A DNA stretch of 25,274 bases from JANMJD01 sp031371195 (GTDB taxonomy: Bacteria > Actinomycetota > Acidimicrobiia > Acidimicrobiales > Ilumatobacteraceae). Under the pieces are notes generated by a model. The model was not told where the DNA came from, made no database searches, and saw only the letters and a program-made list of their open reading frames with translations. Below are positions 1 to 7,292 of the stretch, in pieces. Each line of letters begins with the position of its first letter. Within the stretch, counting starts at the first letter, position 1. The stretch is from assembly GCA_031371195.1 (NCBI GenBank), contig JANMJD010000514.1, forward strand, positions 1-25,274, given 5' to 3'. Made by a program: the position numbers and the translations under genes.

Positions 1-750
1 GGCGGGGATTTCGGAGCGGCGATGGCCTTCCCGTCGGTGGACGTCGAGGCGTTCCATCAATCCCACGAGCAGCTCATCTCCGATCGGCTGGCCGCGGTCC
101 GGGTGGCGTTCCCGACGTTGGCCAGCGAGAGCAGCGTCGTCAGCGGCGGTCCGGTCTCGGCGATCGTCGAAGCCGCCAAGGATGCCGAGTTGGTCGTCGT
201 CGGCTCCCGCGGGTCGGGTTCGCTGGCTGCACTCGTCCTGGGCTCCGTGGCCCACGGCGTCGCCCACCGAGCGTCGTGCCCGGTCGTTCTGGTTCCCAAC
301 GTCGCACTTCGCCCGACTGTGGCCAGGATCGTCGTCGGCACCGACGGATCGCCGCCGGCCGGGGCTGCCGTGGATTGGGCGGACCATGAGGCCCGGCTGT
401 GGGATGCCGAGTTGACCGTCGCCCATGCCTGGGACTACCCGTATGGCGCCGCCCGCGTCGGTCCCGGGGGCGGAGCTGCTCTGATGGAGGTCGATGCCAT
501 GCGTCTACTGGCCGAGACGGCTCACCACCTGGACACCCGCGAGGACCGGACGGGCCGCGTGCGGACCACGCTGCTGCGCGGTACGCCGGCCATTGCCCTC
601 GTCGACGCCGCGGCCGACTGCGATCTGCTGGTGGTCGGCGCCCGGGGCTTGGGCGCATTCCGTGCCGCGATCCTGGGCTCGACCAGCAATCACGCCATCC
701 ACAATGCCCGGTGCCCGATCGCCATCATCCATCAATCCGTCGCCGTCTGA
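1..750 (+). CDS. Universal stress protein, tandem Usp domains (5' end outside window)
   Basis: The frame is open from the first base, and the residues before the first in-window ATG (GGDFGAA) align with YGGEMGF in the complete paralogue at 2201-3076. The true start therefore lies upstream. What remains is most of the first Usp domain and all of the second. Both carry the nucleotide-binding loop typical of ATP-binding Usp proteins: GSRGSGSLAALVLGS and GARGLGAFRAAILGS, each followed by a conserved CPV strand. The protein is cytosolic; in actinobacteria such two-domain proteins belong to stress and dormancy regulons, although their biochemical role is poorly defined. It converges with the pfkB gene 21 bases downstream. 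I am confident of the family. The exact role is unknown. Confidence 0.93.
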   Translation, partial: GGDFGAAMAFPSVDVEAFHQSHEQLISDRLAAVRVAFPTLASESSVVSGGPVSAIVEAAKDAELVVVGSRGSGSLAALVLGSVAHGVAHRASCPVVLVPNVALRPTVARIVVGTDGSPPAGAAVDWADHEARLWDAELTVAHAWDYPYGAARVGPGGGAALMEVDAMRLLAETAHHLDTREDRTGRVRTTLLRGTPAIALVDAAADCDLLVVGARGLGAFRAAILGSTSNHAIHNARCPIAIIHQSVAV

Positions 751-771
751 ACCGGCGGTCCGTGGGGGCGG

Positions 772-1773
772 TCAGGCCTCGACCGCCGAGGCGATTGTTC
801 GTGGGAGGAGCCGGCCGACGTCGTCGCGGCGGCACAGGCCGGTACCTTCGGCGAGGACGGCGGCGGTACCGGCGGCGACACCGAGCCTGGCCGCATCACT
901 GATGTCGTCGCCTCGGGCGAGGGCGACGGCGAAGCCGGCGACCATCGAATCCCCGGCTCCGCTGGTACTGATGGCGGGCACCGCCGGTGGGCGCACGACA
1001 ATGGCATCGCCCCCGTGGGGCACGACCAGCGCACCACGGTCGCCCAGGGATACCACCACGATCCGGCATCCGCCGTCGGTCAGGAGCGTCCGCGCCGCCG
1101 ACTCGATCCGGGCGTCGGTGACGGGCGTGGAGCCCGATCCCGGAGCCAGATCGGCACCGGTGATCGCCCGGAGTTCGTTCAAGCTCGGCTTGATCAGGAG
1201 GACCGGGGAATGGGCCGCGGCAGCGAGGGCCGGGCCCGATGTGTCGACGATCAGTGGCACGCCGATGGCGGCCAGTCGTAGCGCCAGCAGGGCGTAGACG
1301 TTGTCGGGGACACCGGGCGGAAGGCTGCTGCTGGCGACGACGAGACTGGCGTCGGCGGCCATTTCCACCGTCGTCTCGAGGCACCGCGTCCATTCGGCGC
1401 GCGACATCGGGGCCGCCGGGTGGATGAACCGGAACTGGTGACCAGTGGTGCGTTCGGTGACGGCGTAGTTCTGACGCGTCGCACCGCGGACTCGTACCCG
1501 TTCCAACGTGATGCCCTGGGTAGTGAGCGCGTGGGCCACCAGCGAGCCGACGTGACCGCCGAGCGCAGCGACGGCAATGGAGTCCCCGCCGAGTTCGCGG
1601 ATCGCCCGGGTGACGTTGATCCCACCCCCACCGGGGTGCATATGCACCTGATTGCAGCGGAGCTTGCGCCACGGCTCGACTCGATCGACAGACGAGGAGT
1701 TGTCGAGCGCCGGGCTGAACGTGAGCGTGACGATCGGGTCGGCAGTGCGGGCTGCGGCCGGCTGATCGACCAC
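772..1773 (-). CDS. pfkB: PfkB-type 6-phosphofructokinase II
   Basis: A 333-residue ribokinase-family sugar kinase, expected to phosphorylate fructose 6-phosphate at C1 in glycolysis. The N-terminus follows E. coli PfkB closely: TLTFSPALD, then KLRCNQV and the substrate-binding PGGGGINVTRAI (about residues 47-57). Near the C-terminus the catalytic anion-hole motif GAGDS is present (272-276, base D275). The length is slightly above the usual 309 because of a short N-terminal extension. The start is GTG at 1773, sharing one base with the TAG of the upstream PPOX gene (TAGTG), so translational coupling is likely. The order usp-PPOX-pfkB resembles the DosR-regulated Usp/PfkB pair Rv2028c-Rv2029c of Mycobacterium tuberculosis. 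A tagatose-6-phosphate or 1-phosphofructokinase is the alternative, but the LRC and GGGGINV signatures favour PfkB. Confidence 0.85.
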   Translation of the reverse strand: MVDQPAAARTADPIVTLTFSPALDNSSSVDRVEPWRKLRCNQVHMHPGGGGINVTRAIRELGGDSIAVAALGGHVGSLVAHALTTQGITLERVRVRGATRQNYAVTERTTGHQFRFIHPAAPMSRAEWTRCLETTVEMAADASLVVASSSLPPGVPDNVYALLALRLAAIGVPLIVDTSGPALAAAAHSPVLLIKPSLNELRAITGADLAPGSGSTPVTDARIESAARTLLTDGGCRIVVVSLGDRGALVVPHGGDAIVVRPPAVPAISTSGAGDSMVAGFAVALARGDDISDAARLGVAAGTAAVLAEGTGLCRRDDVGRLLPRTIASAVEA

Positions 1774-2171
1774 TATCGGCCCAACCGCCGACCGGTGATC
1801 TGCTCGATGCTCACGGCGATCCAGTGAGGATCGTCGAGCGGGACGAAGCTCGGGAACTCCGTGCGTCGAAGCCGCAGCGACGGTTCATCGACCGCCGTGG
1901 TGATGTCACGGGCCGTTCCCTCGACGACGACGCTCCAGGCCCGGTCGAAGTCGTCGGGGCCGTCGGTCTCGAAACAGACGTGCCGCAACGGAATGTGGGC
2001 GAGCTTGTCACCCGGGTCGGATCGCAGGACGATGAAGTCATCGACGAGCATGAAGTTGACGGGCACGATCCGCGGCCGTCCTTCGGTGACGTAGGCGATG
2101 CGACCGATGCGCTTCGTCTGCAGCAGGGCGCGACATTCGCGTTCATCGATTTCTTGGGCGTGTGGGGTCAT
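1773..2171 (-). CDS. Pyridoxamine 5'-phosphate oxidase-fold flavin-binding protein
   Basis: A 132-residue split-barrel protein of the PPOX/flavin-nucleotide-binding family. It shows the usual opening (EIDERECRALLQTKRIGRIAYV), a beta strand RIVPVNFMLVDDFIVLRSDPGDKLAH that would contact flavin or F420, and VCFETDGPDDFDRAWSVVVEGTARDIT. The frame stays open upstream into antisense Usp sequence, but family alignment puts the start at the ATG at 2171. It sits 29 bases after the usp stop and overlaps the pfkB start by one base, so it is the middle gene of a usp-PPOX-pfkB operon. The substrate cannot be read from sequence; family members bind FMN, F420 or heme, and the name does not imply pyridoxine synthesis. 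Confidence 0.85.
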   Translation of the reverse strand: MTPHAQEIDERECRALLQTKRIGRIAYVTEGRPRIVPVNFMLVDDFIVLRSDPGDKLAHIPLRHVCFETDGPDDFDRAWSVVVEGTARDITTAVDEPSLRLRRTEFPSFVPLDDPHWIAVSIEQITGRRLGR

Positions 2172-2200
2172 CTGCTCGCTCGCTCTCGCTGCTCGCACCG

Positions 2201-3076
2201 TCAGTCGGCGTGGACGATCGTCACCGGGCAGGTGGCATGGTGGATGATCTGATTGCTGGTCGAACCGAGCAGCGCGGCGCGCAGAGCGCCCCGGCCTCGA
2301 GCGCCGACGACCAGCAGGTCGGCGGGGCCGACCGAGTCGACGAGCGCCGACGCAGCTGCACCGCGGGTCAGCTTGGCGTGCACGCCGTGGAGTTGAGCGC
2401 CGTCGATCTTCAGTCGGTCGACAGCCGTGGTCAGTACGGTCGCGGCGTCGAGCTCCATGAGTTCGGCCGGTTCGACCGTTCCGGTGCGCGGACCGACATA
2501 CGGGTAGTCCCAACAGTGGATGACCGTCAGTTCCACCCCCCACAGGTCGGCTTCGCGCTTGGCCCATGCGACGGCCGCCGACGCGGCGGGTGATCCGTCC
2601 GTGCCGACGACGATCCGCTGCGGGGCCTCGGCTGTGGCCGGATGGGGTACGAGCACCACCGGGCCCGAGGCGTGATGCACCACGCTGTGGGCGACCGAGC
2701 CGAGGATTGCCGAGGCGAGAGCACCTGCGCCACGCGATCCGACCACGGTCAACTCGGCGCCTACGGCAGCTTCGACGATGGCGATCGCGCCCGGCCCCGA
2801 GGTCAGCCGGGTCTCGATCGTCAAGCCGGGGAACGAGGCCGTGATCGGAGCGATCTGTTCGGCGACGAGGGTGGCGTGGGTTGCTTCGAACGACTCGATA
2901 TCGACCGCCGCGACGGCGACGAAGCCCATTTCCCCGCCGTAGACCGGAATCGAGTACGAGTGCACGACTCGCAACGACGCGTCGCGCCGGGCGGCTTCGC
3001 CGGCTGCCCAGCGCAACGCATCGGAACTCGTTTCCGATCCGTCGATTCCCACGACCACCACACGATCATCTGTCAT
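2201..3076 (-). CDS. Universal stress protein, tandem Usp domains
   Basis: A 291-residue protein with two Usp folds. Domain 1 begins VVVVGIDGSETS and carries GSRGAGALASAILGS; domain 2 begins RIVVGTDGSPAASAAV and carries GARGRGALRAALLGS. Both have intact ATP-binding loops. It is a clear paralogue of the gene at 1-750. ATG at 3076 was chosen over an in-frame GTG at 3100 because the family begins immediately before the first beta strand. It leads the usp-PPOX-pfkB operon. A near-perfect DosR-type palindrome lies 58 bases upstream of the start codon (3135-3148), so induction by hypoxia or redox stress is the likely regulation (inference). Confidence 0.93.
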   Translation of the reverse strand: MTDDRVVVVGIDGSETSSDALRWAAGEAARRDASLRVVHSYSIPVYGGEMGFVAVAAVDIESFEATHATLVAEQIAPITASFPGLTIETRLTSGPGAIAIVEAAVGAELTVVGSRGAGALASAILGSVAHSVVHHASGPVVLVPHPATAEAPQRIVVGTDGSPAASAAVAWAKREADLWGVELTVIHCWDYPYVGPRTGTVEPAELMELDAATVLTTAVDRLKIDGAQLHGVHAKLTRGAAASALVDSVGPADLLVVGARGRGALRAALLGSTSNQIIHHATCPVTIVHAD

Positions 3077-3134
3077 GACCGAAGCGTGCGCTGCAGGCAC
3101 CCCGGTGGGCAGGGTACGACGGATTGGGGAGCGT

Positions 3135-3148
3135 GGGACTTTGGTCCC
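3135..3148 (-). promoter_or_regulatory. DosR/DevR-like operator upstream of usp
   Basis: GGGACTTTGGTCCC matches the 14-base core of the mycobacterial DosR consensus (GGGACTWWAGTCCC) at 13 of 14 positions. It lies in the 93-base gap between the multicopper oxidase stop and the usp ATG, 58 bases upstream of that ATG, where an activator site is expected. The same 14-mer recurs exactly at 4618-4631. Confidence 0.7.
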
Positions 3149-3169
3149 TTCGCCGTCCGGCCACGGCTG

Positions 3170-4531
3170 TCATGCCTCGACGATGACGGCGGTGACCATG
3201 CCGAACATGCCCTGGGGACCTTCGGCGTGGTTGAGGATGTGGCAGTGCCAGGCCCACACACCGGGGTCGACAGCCTTGTAGAGCACGGTGTAGCGCTCAC
3301 CGGGGCCGATGAGCACGGTGTCGGATGGAGTGGGGGTGAGCAGCGGTACACCGTCCTTGGCGATCACCCAGCCGGTCGGCTGGTGGAGATGCATCGGATG
3401 GACCTGGAGGCCTTCGTTGAAGTAGTTGACGAGCATGACGTCGCCGACCTTCATCTTGTACGGCTCGGTGGCCGGGAAGCTCTTGCCGTTGAGCGCCAGG
3501 CCGATCGTGCCGGCATCGTCGAGGATCATGTTGACCCGTTGATCGATCTTGGTGAATCCCTTGTCGGCGAGTACCGATGGGATGGTCTGCTCGCCGATGA
3601 TCAGTGCTCCGGCCAGCCCGTTGGGCACCTGCACCTGGGCGTCGTGATGGGAGTGATACATGCCCACTCCGGCCTGCAGGGCGGTGAATTCATACGTGAA
3701 CGACGTGCCGGGCTTGATCGGATCCTGTGTGTAGGGCGGGACACCGTCGAGCGCATTCGGGACACGGATCCCATGGACATGCAGCGCAGTGGACTCCGGA
3801 AGCTCGTTCTTCAACACGATGCGGACCTTGTCGCCGACATCGACCTTGATCTCGGGGCCGGGCACGACGCCGTTGTACGTCCACGCCTTGACGATCTTGC
3901 CCGGCTCGACCTCCCAATCGACGACCGATGCCGTCAGGTCGAACTCCTTGGTACCGTCGGCGAGCACCGTCGGGACCAACGGTTCCCCGCCATGACCTGC
4001 GGTTTTGGCGGGGAAGAGCTTGGCCCGTTGGGCCATGGCGGCATCCATCTGGTCGACCGTCATCCCGCCCGTCACGCCGCTCCCATCGTCGGCGGAACCA
4101 TTGGCGGACCCGGCAGTGTCGGGGCCGGCGGCGCCGAACATGATCATGGCGGTCATGCCGGACTGGGCATGGCCCGGGATTGTGCAGAGCACCTGCAACG
4201 TGCCCGAGTCCTGCGCCTTGAGGTGCAGCGTCGCGGTCGATCCAGGGTTGATGCTGCCGGTGGCGAGGTTCAGCTGCGGTACCTCGAAGTTGTGGGCGGC
4301 GTTGCCCGAGTTCGTGATCCGCAACTCGGCGGAGGCGCCCGTGGGAATGTCGATCATCGCCGGGGCGATCTTGAATTCGGTCAGCGTCACGTTCACGACC
4401 TGGGCTGCGGTTGCGCCTGCCGCCGGTTGCCGATCGTGCACAAGCAGTACCGCCGCGAACCCAAGGATCAGCGAGGCGACACCGAGGATGAACGCGCCAA
4501 TGCTCAGGAAGGATTTCTCGTCAGAGTTCAT
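3170..4531 (-). CDS. Membrane-anchored cupredoxin-multicopper oxidase fusion
   Basis: A 453-residue periplasm-facing copper enzyme. Residues 8-31 form one hydrophobic helix (uncleaved anchor or signal). Residues about 45-133 are a plastocyanin-like cupredoxin with type 1 copper ligands H80, C116, H121 and M126. After an acidic, Gly/Ser-rich linker, residues about 195-453 form a two-domain multicopper oxidase: HVH (251-253), HSHH (293-296), HPMHLH (378-383) and HCHILNH with a downstream Met (429-445). These supply the trinuclear centre and a type 1 site in the last domain only. It should oxidise small substrates or metal ions with O2; nitrite reduction is an alternative but the His pattern is laccase-like. 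An in-frame GTG at 4561 exists; ATG 4531 places the helix at the N-terminus. Divergent from the PAS gene across a double DosR-like operator. Confidence 0.85.
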   Translation of the reverse strand: MNSDEKSFLSIGAFILGVASLILGFAAVLLVHDRQPAAGATAAQVVNVTLTEFKIAPAMIDIPTGASAELRITNSGNAAHNFEVPQLNLATGSINPGSTATLHLKAQDSGTLQVLCTIPGHAQSGMTAMIMFGAAGPDTAGSANGSADDGSGVTGGMTVDQMDAAMAQRAKLFPAKTAGHGGEPLVPTVLADGTKEFDLTASVVDWEVEPGKIVKAWTYNGVVPGPEIKVDVGDKVRIVLKNELPESTALHVHGIRVPNALDGVPPYTQDPIKPGTSFTYEFTALQAGVGMYHSHHDAQVQVPNGLAGALIIGEQTIPSVLADKGFTKIDQRVNMILDDAGTIGLALNGKSFPATEPYKMKVGDVMLVNYFNEGLQVHPMHLHQPTGWVIAKDGVPLLTPTPSDTVLIGPGERYTVLYKAVDPGVWAWHCHILNHAEGPQGMFGMVTAVIVEA

Positions 4532-4586
4532 ATGGCCAGAGTCGCAAACGGGAGACCCCACTCAGCAGGGCATCACGGCAGCTGAG

Positions 4587-4634
4587 CAGCGGACCAAAGT
4601 CCCGATCTCAACGATCGGGGACTTTGGTCCCTGG
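4587..4634. promoter_or_regulatory. Mirrored pair of DosR/DevR-like operators in a divergent promoter
   Basis: Two copies of the palindrome face opposite ways. The first core is 4590-4603 (CGGACCAAAGTCCC, imperfect); the second, 4618-4631, is GGGACTTTGGTCCC. Each 20-base site matches TTSGGGACTWWAGTCCCSAA at 15 of 20 positions. Together they form a large inverted repeat: a 17-base arm, the spacer TCAAC (4608-4612) and the complementary arm with one extra G. The site lies 56 bases upstream of the oxidase ATG (4531) and 33 bases before the PAS ATG (4667). A bidirectional operator serving both genes is the simplest reading; a hairpin terminator is unlikely between divergent genes. Confidence 0.7.
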
Positions 4635-4666
4635 TGGCGGCTCGACGTTCCCCGCACGCTTGCTCC

Positions 4667-5350
4667 ATGGTCCAACCACGGCGGAATGCGCAACCGGCGA
4701 CGACCTCGGATGCTGTCCCGGTGGCCTTGCTGGTCGCAGCAATCGATCTGATTGCCGATGGGGTTGCGCTGGTCGATCTGGACGGAACGGTCGTGTTCGT
4801 CAACGAGCCGTTGTGCGAGCTGCTGGGGTACGCCCCCGACGATCTGGTGGGGCGGGCGATCGAGATGTTGGTGCCGTCGTCGCAGCGTACGGCTCACCGC
4901 CGGGCGAGGGTCGCCTACGGGGCGGACGCGATCGAGCGGCGTATGGGTCGCGCCGATCTCGACATCGAGGCACTCCATCGGGACGGCCGCCAGATCCCGG
5001 TCGACGTGCAGATCACGCCCCTGCCGGGGACGACCGTCGTCGCCGCCACGATCCGCGACATGACGGGTGAACGTCGGGTAGCGGCCGACCGGGCCTTCGA
5101 GCGTGGCGATCTCGTGGCCACGATGCGGCGCAATGACCAGATGCGGGCGTACTACGACGTGATGCTGCAGCACCTGTTCGCGCTCGGATCCCACCTGCAA
5201 GCCGAGGCGCACCGCGACACCACCGGTGGTTCGACACAATTCTTGAACGCGGCATCGGTCATCGATGACCTGATCGATCTCACCCGGTCCCAGGTGTTCG
5301 GTCCCGATCGATCTGTCGTCGGGCCGGCCGGCCAACTGACGACCGGCTGA
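4667..5350 (+). CDS. PAS protein with degenerate histidine-kinase dimerisation domain
   Basis: A 227-residue cytosolic protein. Residues about 22-135 are a PAS domain (DGVALVDLDGTVVFVNEPLCELLGY, ending in VVAATIRDMTGERR). Residues about 155-212 align without gaps, over the phosphoacceptor helix, with the kinase encoded at 22814-23869. AYYDVMLQHLFALGSHLQAE here matches DLHDGVIQRMFAAGLHVQAA there, so the phosphoacceptor His is replaced by Tyr163. A second helix, IDDLIDLTRSQVF, matches IDEAIKDIRTTIF. No ATPase domain follows. ATG 4667 was chosen because the in-frame GTG at 4634 abuts the operator. No ribosome site is evident, so a leaderless transcript is possible. It may heterodimerise with a true kinase (inference). 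Confidence 0.8.
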   Translation: MVQPRRNAQPATTSDAVPVALLVAAIDLIADGVALVDLDGTVVFVNEPLCELLGYAPDDLVGRAIEMLVPSSQRTAHRRARVAYGADAIERRMGRADLDIEALHRDGRQIPVDVQITPLPGTTVVAATIRDMTGERRVAADRAFERGDLVATMRRNDQMRAYYDVMLQHLFALGSHLQAEAHRDTTGGSTQFLNAASVIDDLIDLTRSQVFGPDRSVVGPAGQLTTG

Positions 5351-5419
5351 CGCCGGTCCGACTGCGCGTGTGCTCAGCGACGGCGTAGTCGGGTGACCGG
5401 CTGAAGAGGGACCCACGAC

Positions 5420-5439
5420 TTCGGGACCTTCGACCCTGG
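5420..5439 (+). promoter_or_regulatory. Weaker DosR/DevR-like operator upstream of PPOX gene
   Basis: TTCGGGACCTTCGACCCTGG matches the 20-base DosR consensus at 14 positions; the left half (TTCGGGAC) is perfect and the right half is weaker. It ends 32 bases before the GTG start of the PPOX gene at 5472, in the 121-base gap after the PAS gene. It is supported mainly by the better sites nearby. Confidence 0.45.
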
Positions 5440-5471
5440 GGAGACACCGGCCATCGTGGGAAGAAGGATGG

Positions 5472-5942
5472 GTGAGTACTCCTTCGATTCGCCAACTCGA
5501 TGACGTGACCATTCTCGAGGAACTCACGCCGCTCGAATGCCAACGGCTGCTGGCGACGCAATCGATTGGCCGGGTGGGTTTCGTGCACTCGGGGAGCGTG
5601 TTCGTCCTGCCCGTGCAGTACTCCTACTGCTGCGGCGATGTGTTGGTTCGCACTGCTGACGGCAGTGCATTCGACCGGGCGATCCGCGACTCCGAGGTCG
5701 TGTTCGAGATCGATGCCGTCGACCCCGGGTATCACGCCGGATGGAGCGTGATGGCTCGTGGCATCGCCGAAGGCATCGACGAGGCGACGGCTTCGTCGAT
5801 GCTCGCCGGAATGCCATTGCGACCGTGGGGATTGGCCGAACGCCCGGGCTGGGTGTGCATTCGGATCGCCGAGGCGACGGGACGCCGAATTCTGCACGTC
5901 CCTCACCGATTCGTCGGCGAGATGCTTCGAGCGAGTGGTTGA
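5472..5942 (+). CDS. Pyridoxamine 5'-phosphate oxidase-fold flavin-binding protein
   Basis: A 156-residue split-barrel protein, a distant paralogue of the one at 1773-2171. The shared pattern is LTPLECQRLLATQSIGRVGFVHSGSVFVLPVQYSYCCGDVLVRTADGSAFDRA, then VVFEIDAVDPGYHAGWSVMARGIAEGI and a final WVCIRIAEATGRRI. The start is GTG 5472, preceded by the purine-rich stretch GAAGAAGGA at a suitable distance; an ATG at 5468 is in another frame. A DosR-like site lies just upstream. It converges with ctaG 57 bases downstream. PPOX-fold proteins of this type use flavin or F420 and are often stress induced; the reaction is not predictable here. Confidence 0.85.
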   Translation: MSTPSIRQLDDVTILEELTPLECQRLLATQSIGRVGFVHSGSVFVLPVQYSYCCGDVLVRTADGSAFDRAIRDSEVVFEIDAVDPGYHAGWSVMARGIAEGIDEATASSMLAGMPLRPWGLAERPGWVCIRIAEATGRRILHVPHRFVGEMLRASG

Positions 5943-5999
5943 AGCCCGGTCGCCCTGGCCTGCGGTGTCGGGGTCATCGCCGTGACGATGCCCACCAGT

Positions 6000-6788
6000 T
6001 CACCGGCGGACGGACTCCTGCAATTCCTCGCGGCGCAAGGTCGCTCGTTGCTCGGCCGATGCCCAGCGCCACACGATCAACACGATCAGCGGCAGGGTGA
6101 CGGCCATACCGCTGATCCACATCAATGCCGCCGCGGAACGTTGGTCGGTCAGTGCCTTGGCGTCACCGAGTCGGTCGACGTAGCTCTCCACCATCGGATG
6201 CTCGGCGGCGACGAGGACCATGCTGACCAGCCCCATCCCGGCGGTGACTGCGAACACGGCGGCCAGTCGTCGACCGGCGTCGTGGCGCCGCCCACCAAGC
6301 AGGGCGGCCCACAGCCCGATGGCGGCCGAGAGGTAGGCGGCGTGTTCCAGGTCGTGGACGTAGCGATGACGGATGGCGTAGTCGTAGATCGGGGTCAGGT
6401 GGGTGACGGCGAGGACCCCGACGAAGACCGCAGCGGCGACCATCGGCGCGGTGACACGGATCGCCGTTCGGGTGGCGGCCGGGGGAAGGTGGTGCCGTGG
6501 ACGGGATCTGGACCACACCACGAGGGGGCGAGCCATCGCCATGAGGGGCGCCGCGACCAACACGAGCGCGAGGTGTTGGAGCATGTGACCGGTGTAGGTC
6601 CGGTCGGCCAGTGCCTCGAATGGCGGTGACAGGGCGGCGACCACGGTGAGCACAGCGGTTACCCACGCCGCGAGAGGCCACGGCGAGCTGCCCGGATGCT
6701 TCCACCAACCGGCGGTGTATGCGGCGACCGCGGCGACTCCACCGAGTGCGAGCAGCGCGTGGGTCGGGGCGGAGGCGTGGGCGATCAT
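6000..6788 (-). CDS. ctaG: Cytochrome c oxidase assembly protein, CtaG (caa3_CtaG) family
   Basis: A 262-residue, mostly hydrophobic protein with about seven membrane helices. The conserved features are LSPPFEALADRTYTGHMLQHLALVLVAAPL near residue 65, a His-rich cytosolic turn (RPRHHLPPAA), and HRYVHDLEHAAYLSAAIGLWAALLG. This actinobacterial/Bacillus-type CtaG is linked to copper delivery or assembly of the haem-copper oxidase. The start is ATG 6788, in an ATGA overlap with the ctaF stop; an upstream extension in the same frame runs over ctaF and was rejected. It is the last gene of the respiratory operon. Confidence 0.88.
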   Translation of the reverse strand: MIAHASAPTHALLALGGVAAVAAYTAGWWKHPGSSPWPLAAWVTAVLTVVAALSPPFEALADRTYTGHMLQHLALVLVAAPLMAMARPLVVWSRSRPRHHLPPAATRTAIRVTAPMVAAAVFVGVLAVTHLTPIYDYAIRHRYVHDLEHAAYLSAAIGLWAALLGGRRHDAGRRLAAVFAVTAGMGLVSMVLVAAEHPMVESYVDRLGDAKALTDQRSAAALMWISGMAVTLPLIVLIVWRWASAEQRATLRREELQESVRR

Positions 6789-7165
6789 CCGTCGCGGTCC
6801 CGAACGAGCAGCCCCACCTGGGAACCGACCAGAGCGAGTCCGATGGCGATCATCCACGACCCGAGCGCCACCCCGAGGACCGCAATCGAGAAGCCGGCGG
6901 CGAGTCCGAGGGGTCGAAGACTTGCCGCTGGGAACTCCCCCATCGACCCCGTGGCGTCGGTTGCGTCAGCGCTGCCGATATCGGATGGTCGCGGTGCATG
7001 TCGGCGGCCGTAGCGCCACGACCATCCCGCCACGAGCCCCCCGAACCCGGCGGCGATCGCCAGAATGACCACCCCCGCAGCACTGCCGCCGACGCCGGCG
7101 TAGATCGCGGTGATGGCGACGAAGTAGCCCGTCACCCCGGCCCACAGCATCGTTTCGACCTTCAT
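6785..7165 (-). CDS. ctaF: Cytochrome c oxidase subunit IV, actinobacterial type
   Basis: A 126-residue protein with four predicted membrane helices in two pairs, separated by a cytosolic APRPSDIGSADATDATGSMGEF segment that matches the conserved PRPED...ADGAGEVGFF loop of actinobacterial CtaF. Family alignment puts the start at MKVETMLW (ATG 7165). The frame stays open upstream through six 21-bp repeats, each adding MPIGAGW or a variant, to a GTG at 7291 just past the ctaD stop. Initiation could thus occur at several ATGs. Overlaps ctaG by four bases. CtaF is an accessory subunit of the aa3 oxidase with no redox centre. Confidence 0.85.
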   Translation of the reverse strand: MKVETMLWAGVTGYFVAITAIYAGVGGSAAGVVILAIAAGFGGLVAGWSWRYGRRHAPRPSDIGSADATDATGSMGEFPAASLRPLGLAAGFSIAVLGVALGSWMIAIGLALVGSQVGLLVRDRDG

Positions 7166-7288
7166 CCAGCCAGCTCCAATCGGCATCCAGCCAGCTCCAA
7201 TCGGCATCCAGCCGGCTCCAATCGGCATCCAGCCAGCTCCAATCGGCATCCAGCCGGCTCCAATCGGCATCCGGCCGGCTCCCATCGG
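7163..7288 (-). repeat. Six tandem 21-bp repeats, each with a Shine-Dalgarno-like site and ATG
   Basis: Six back-to-back units at 7163, 7184, 7205, 7226, 7247 and 7268 fill the ctaD-ctaF gap. Units 1-5 differ only at one A/G position; unit 6 has extra changes. On the minus strand each reads CCGATTGGAGC... and ends in ATG, with GGAG eight bases before that ATG. The 21-base length is a multiple of three and no unit has an in-frame stop, so all ATGs share the ctaF frame. The ctaF ATG is the last base triplet of the array. There are no spacers, so this is not CRISPR. Confidence 0.95.
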
Positions 7289-7292
7289 CACG

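Noticed and set aside
2642..4585. Plus-strand open frame of 647 codons
   Set aside because: It is antisense to the Usp and multicopper oxidase genes, which have clear family motifs; long empty frames are common opposite GC-rich genes.
7163..7288. CRISPR array
   Set aside because: The 21-bp units abut directly with no unique spacers and are in frame with ctaF.
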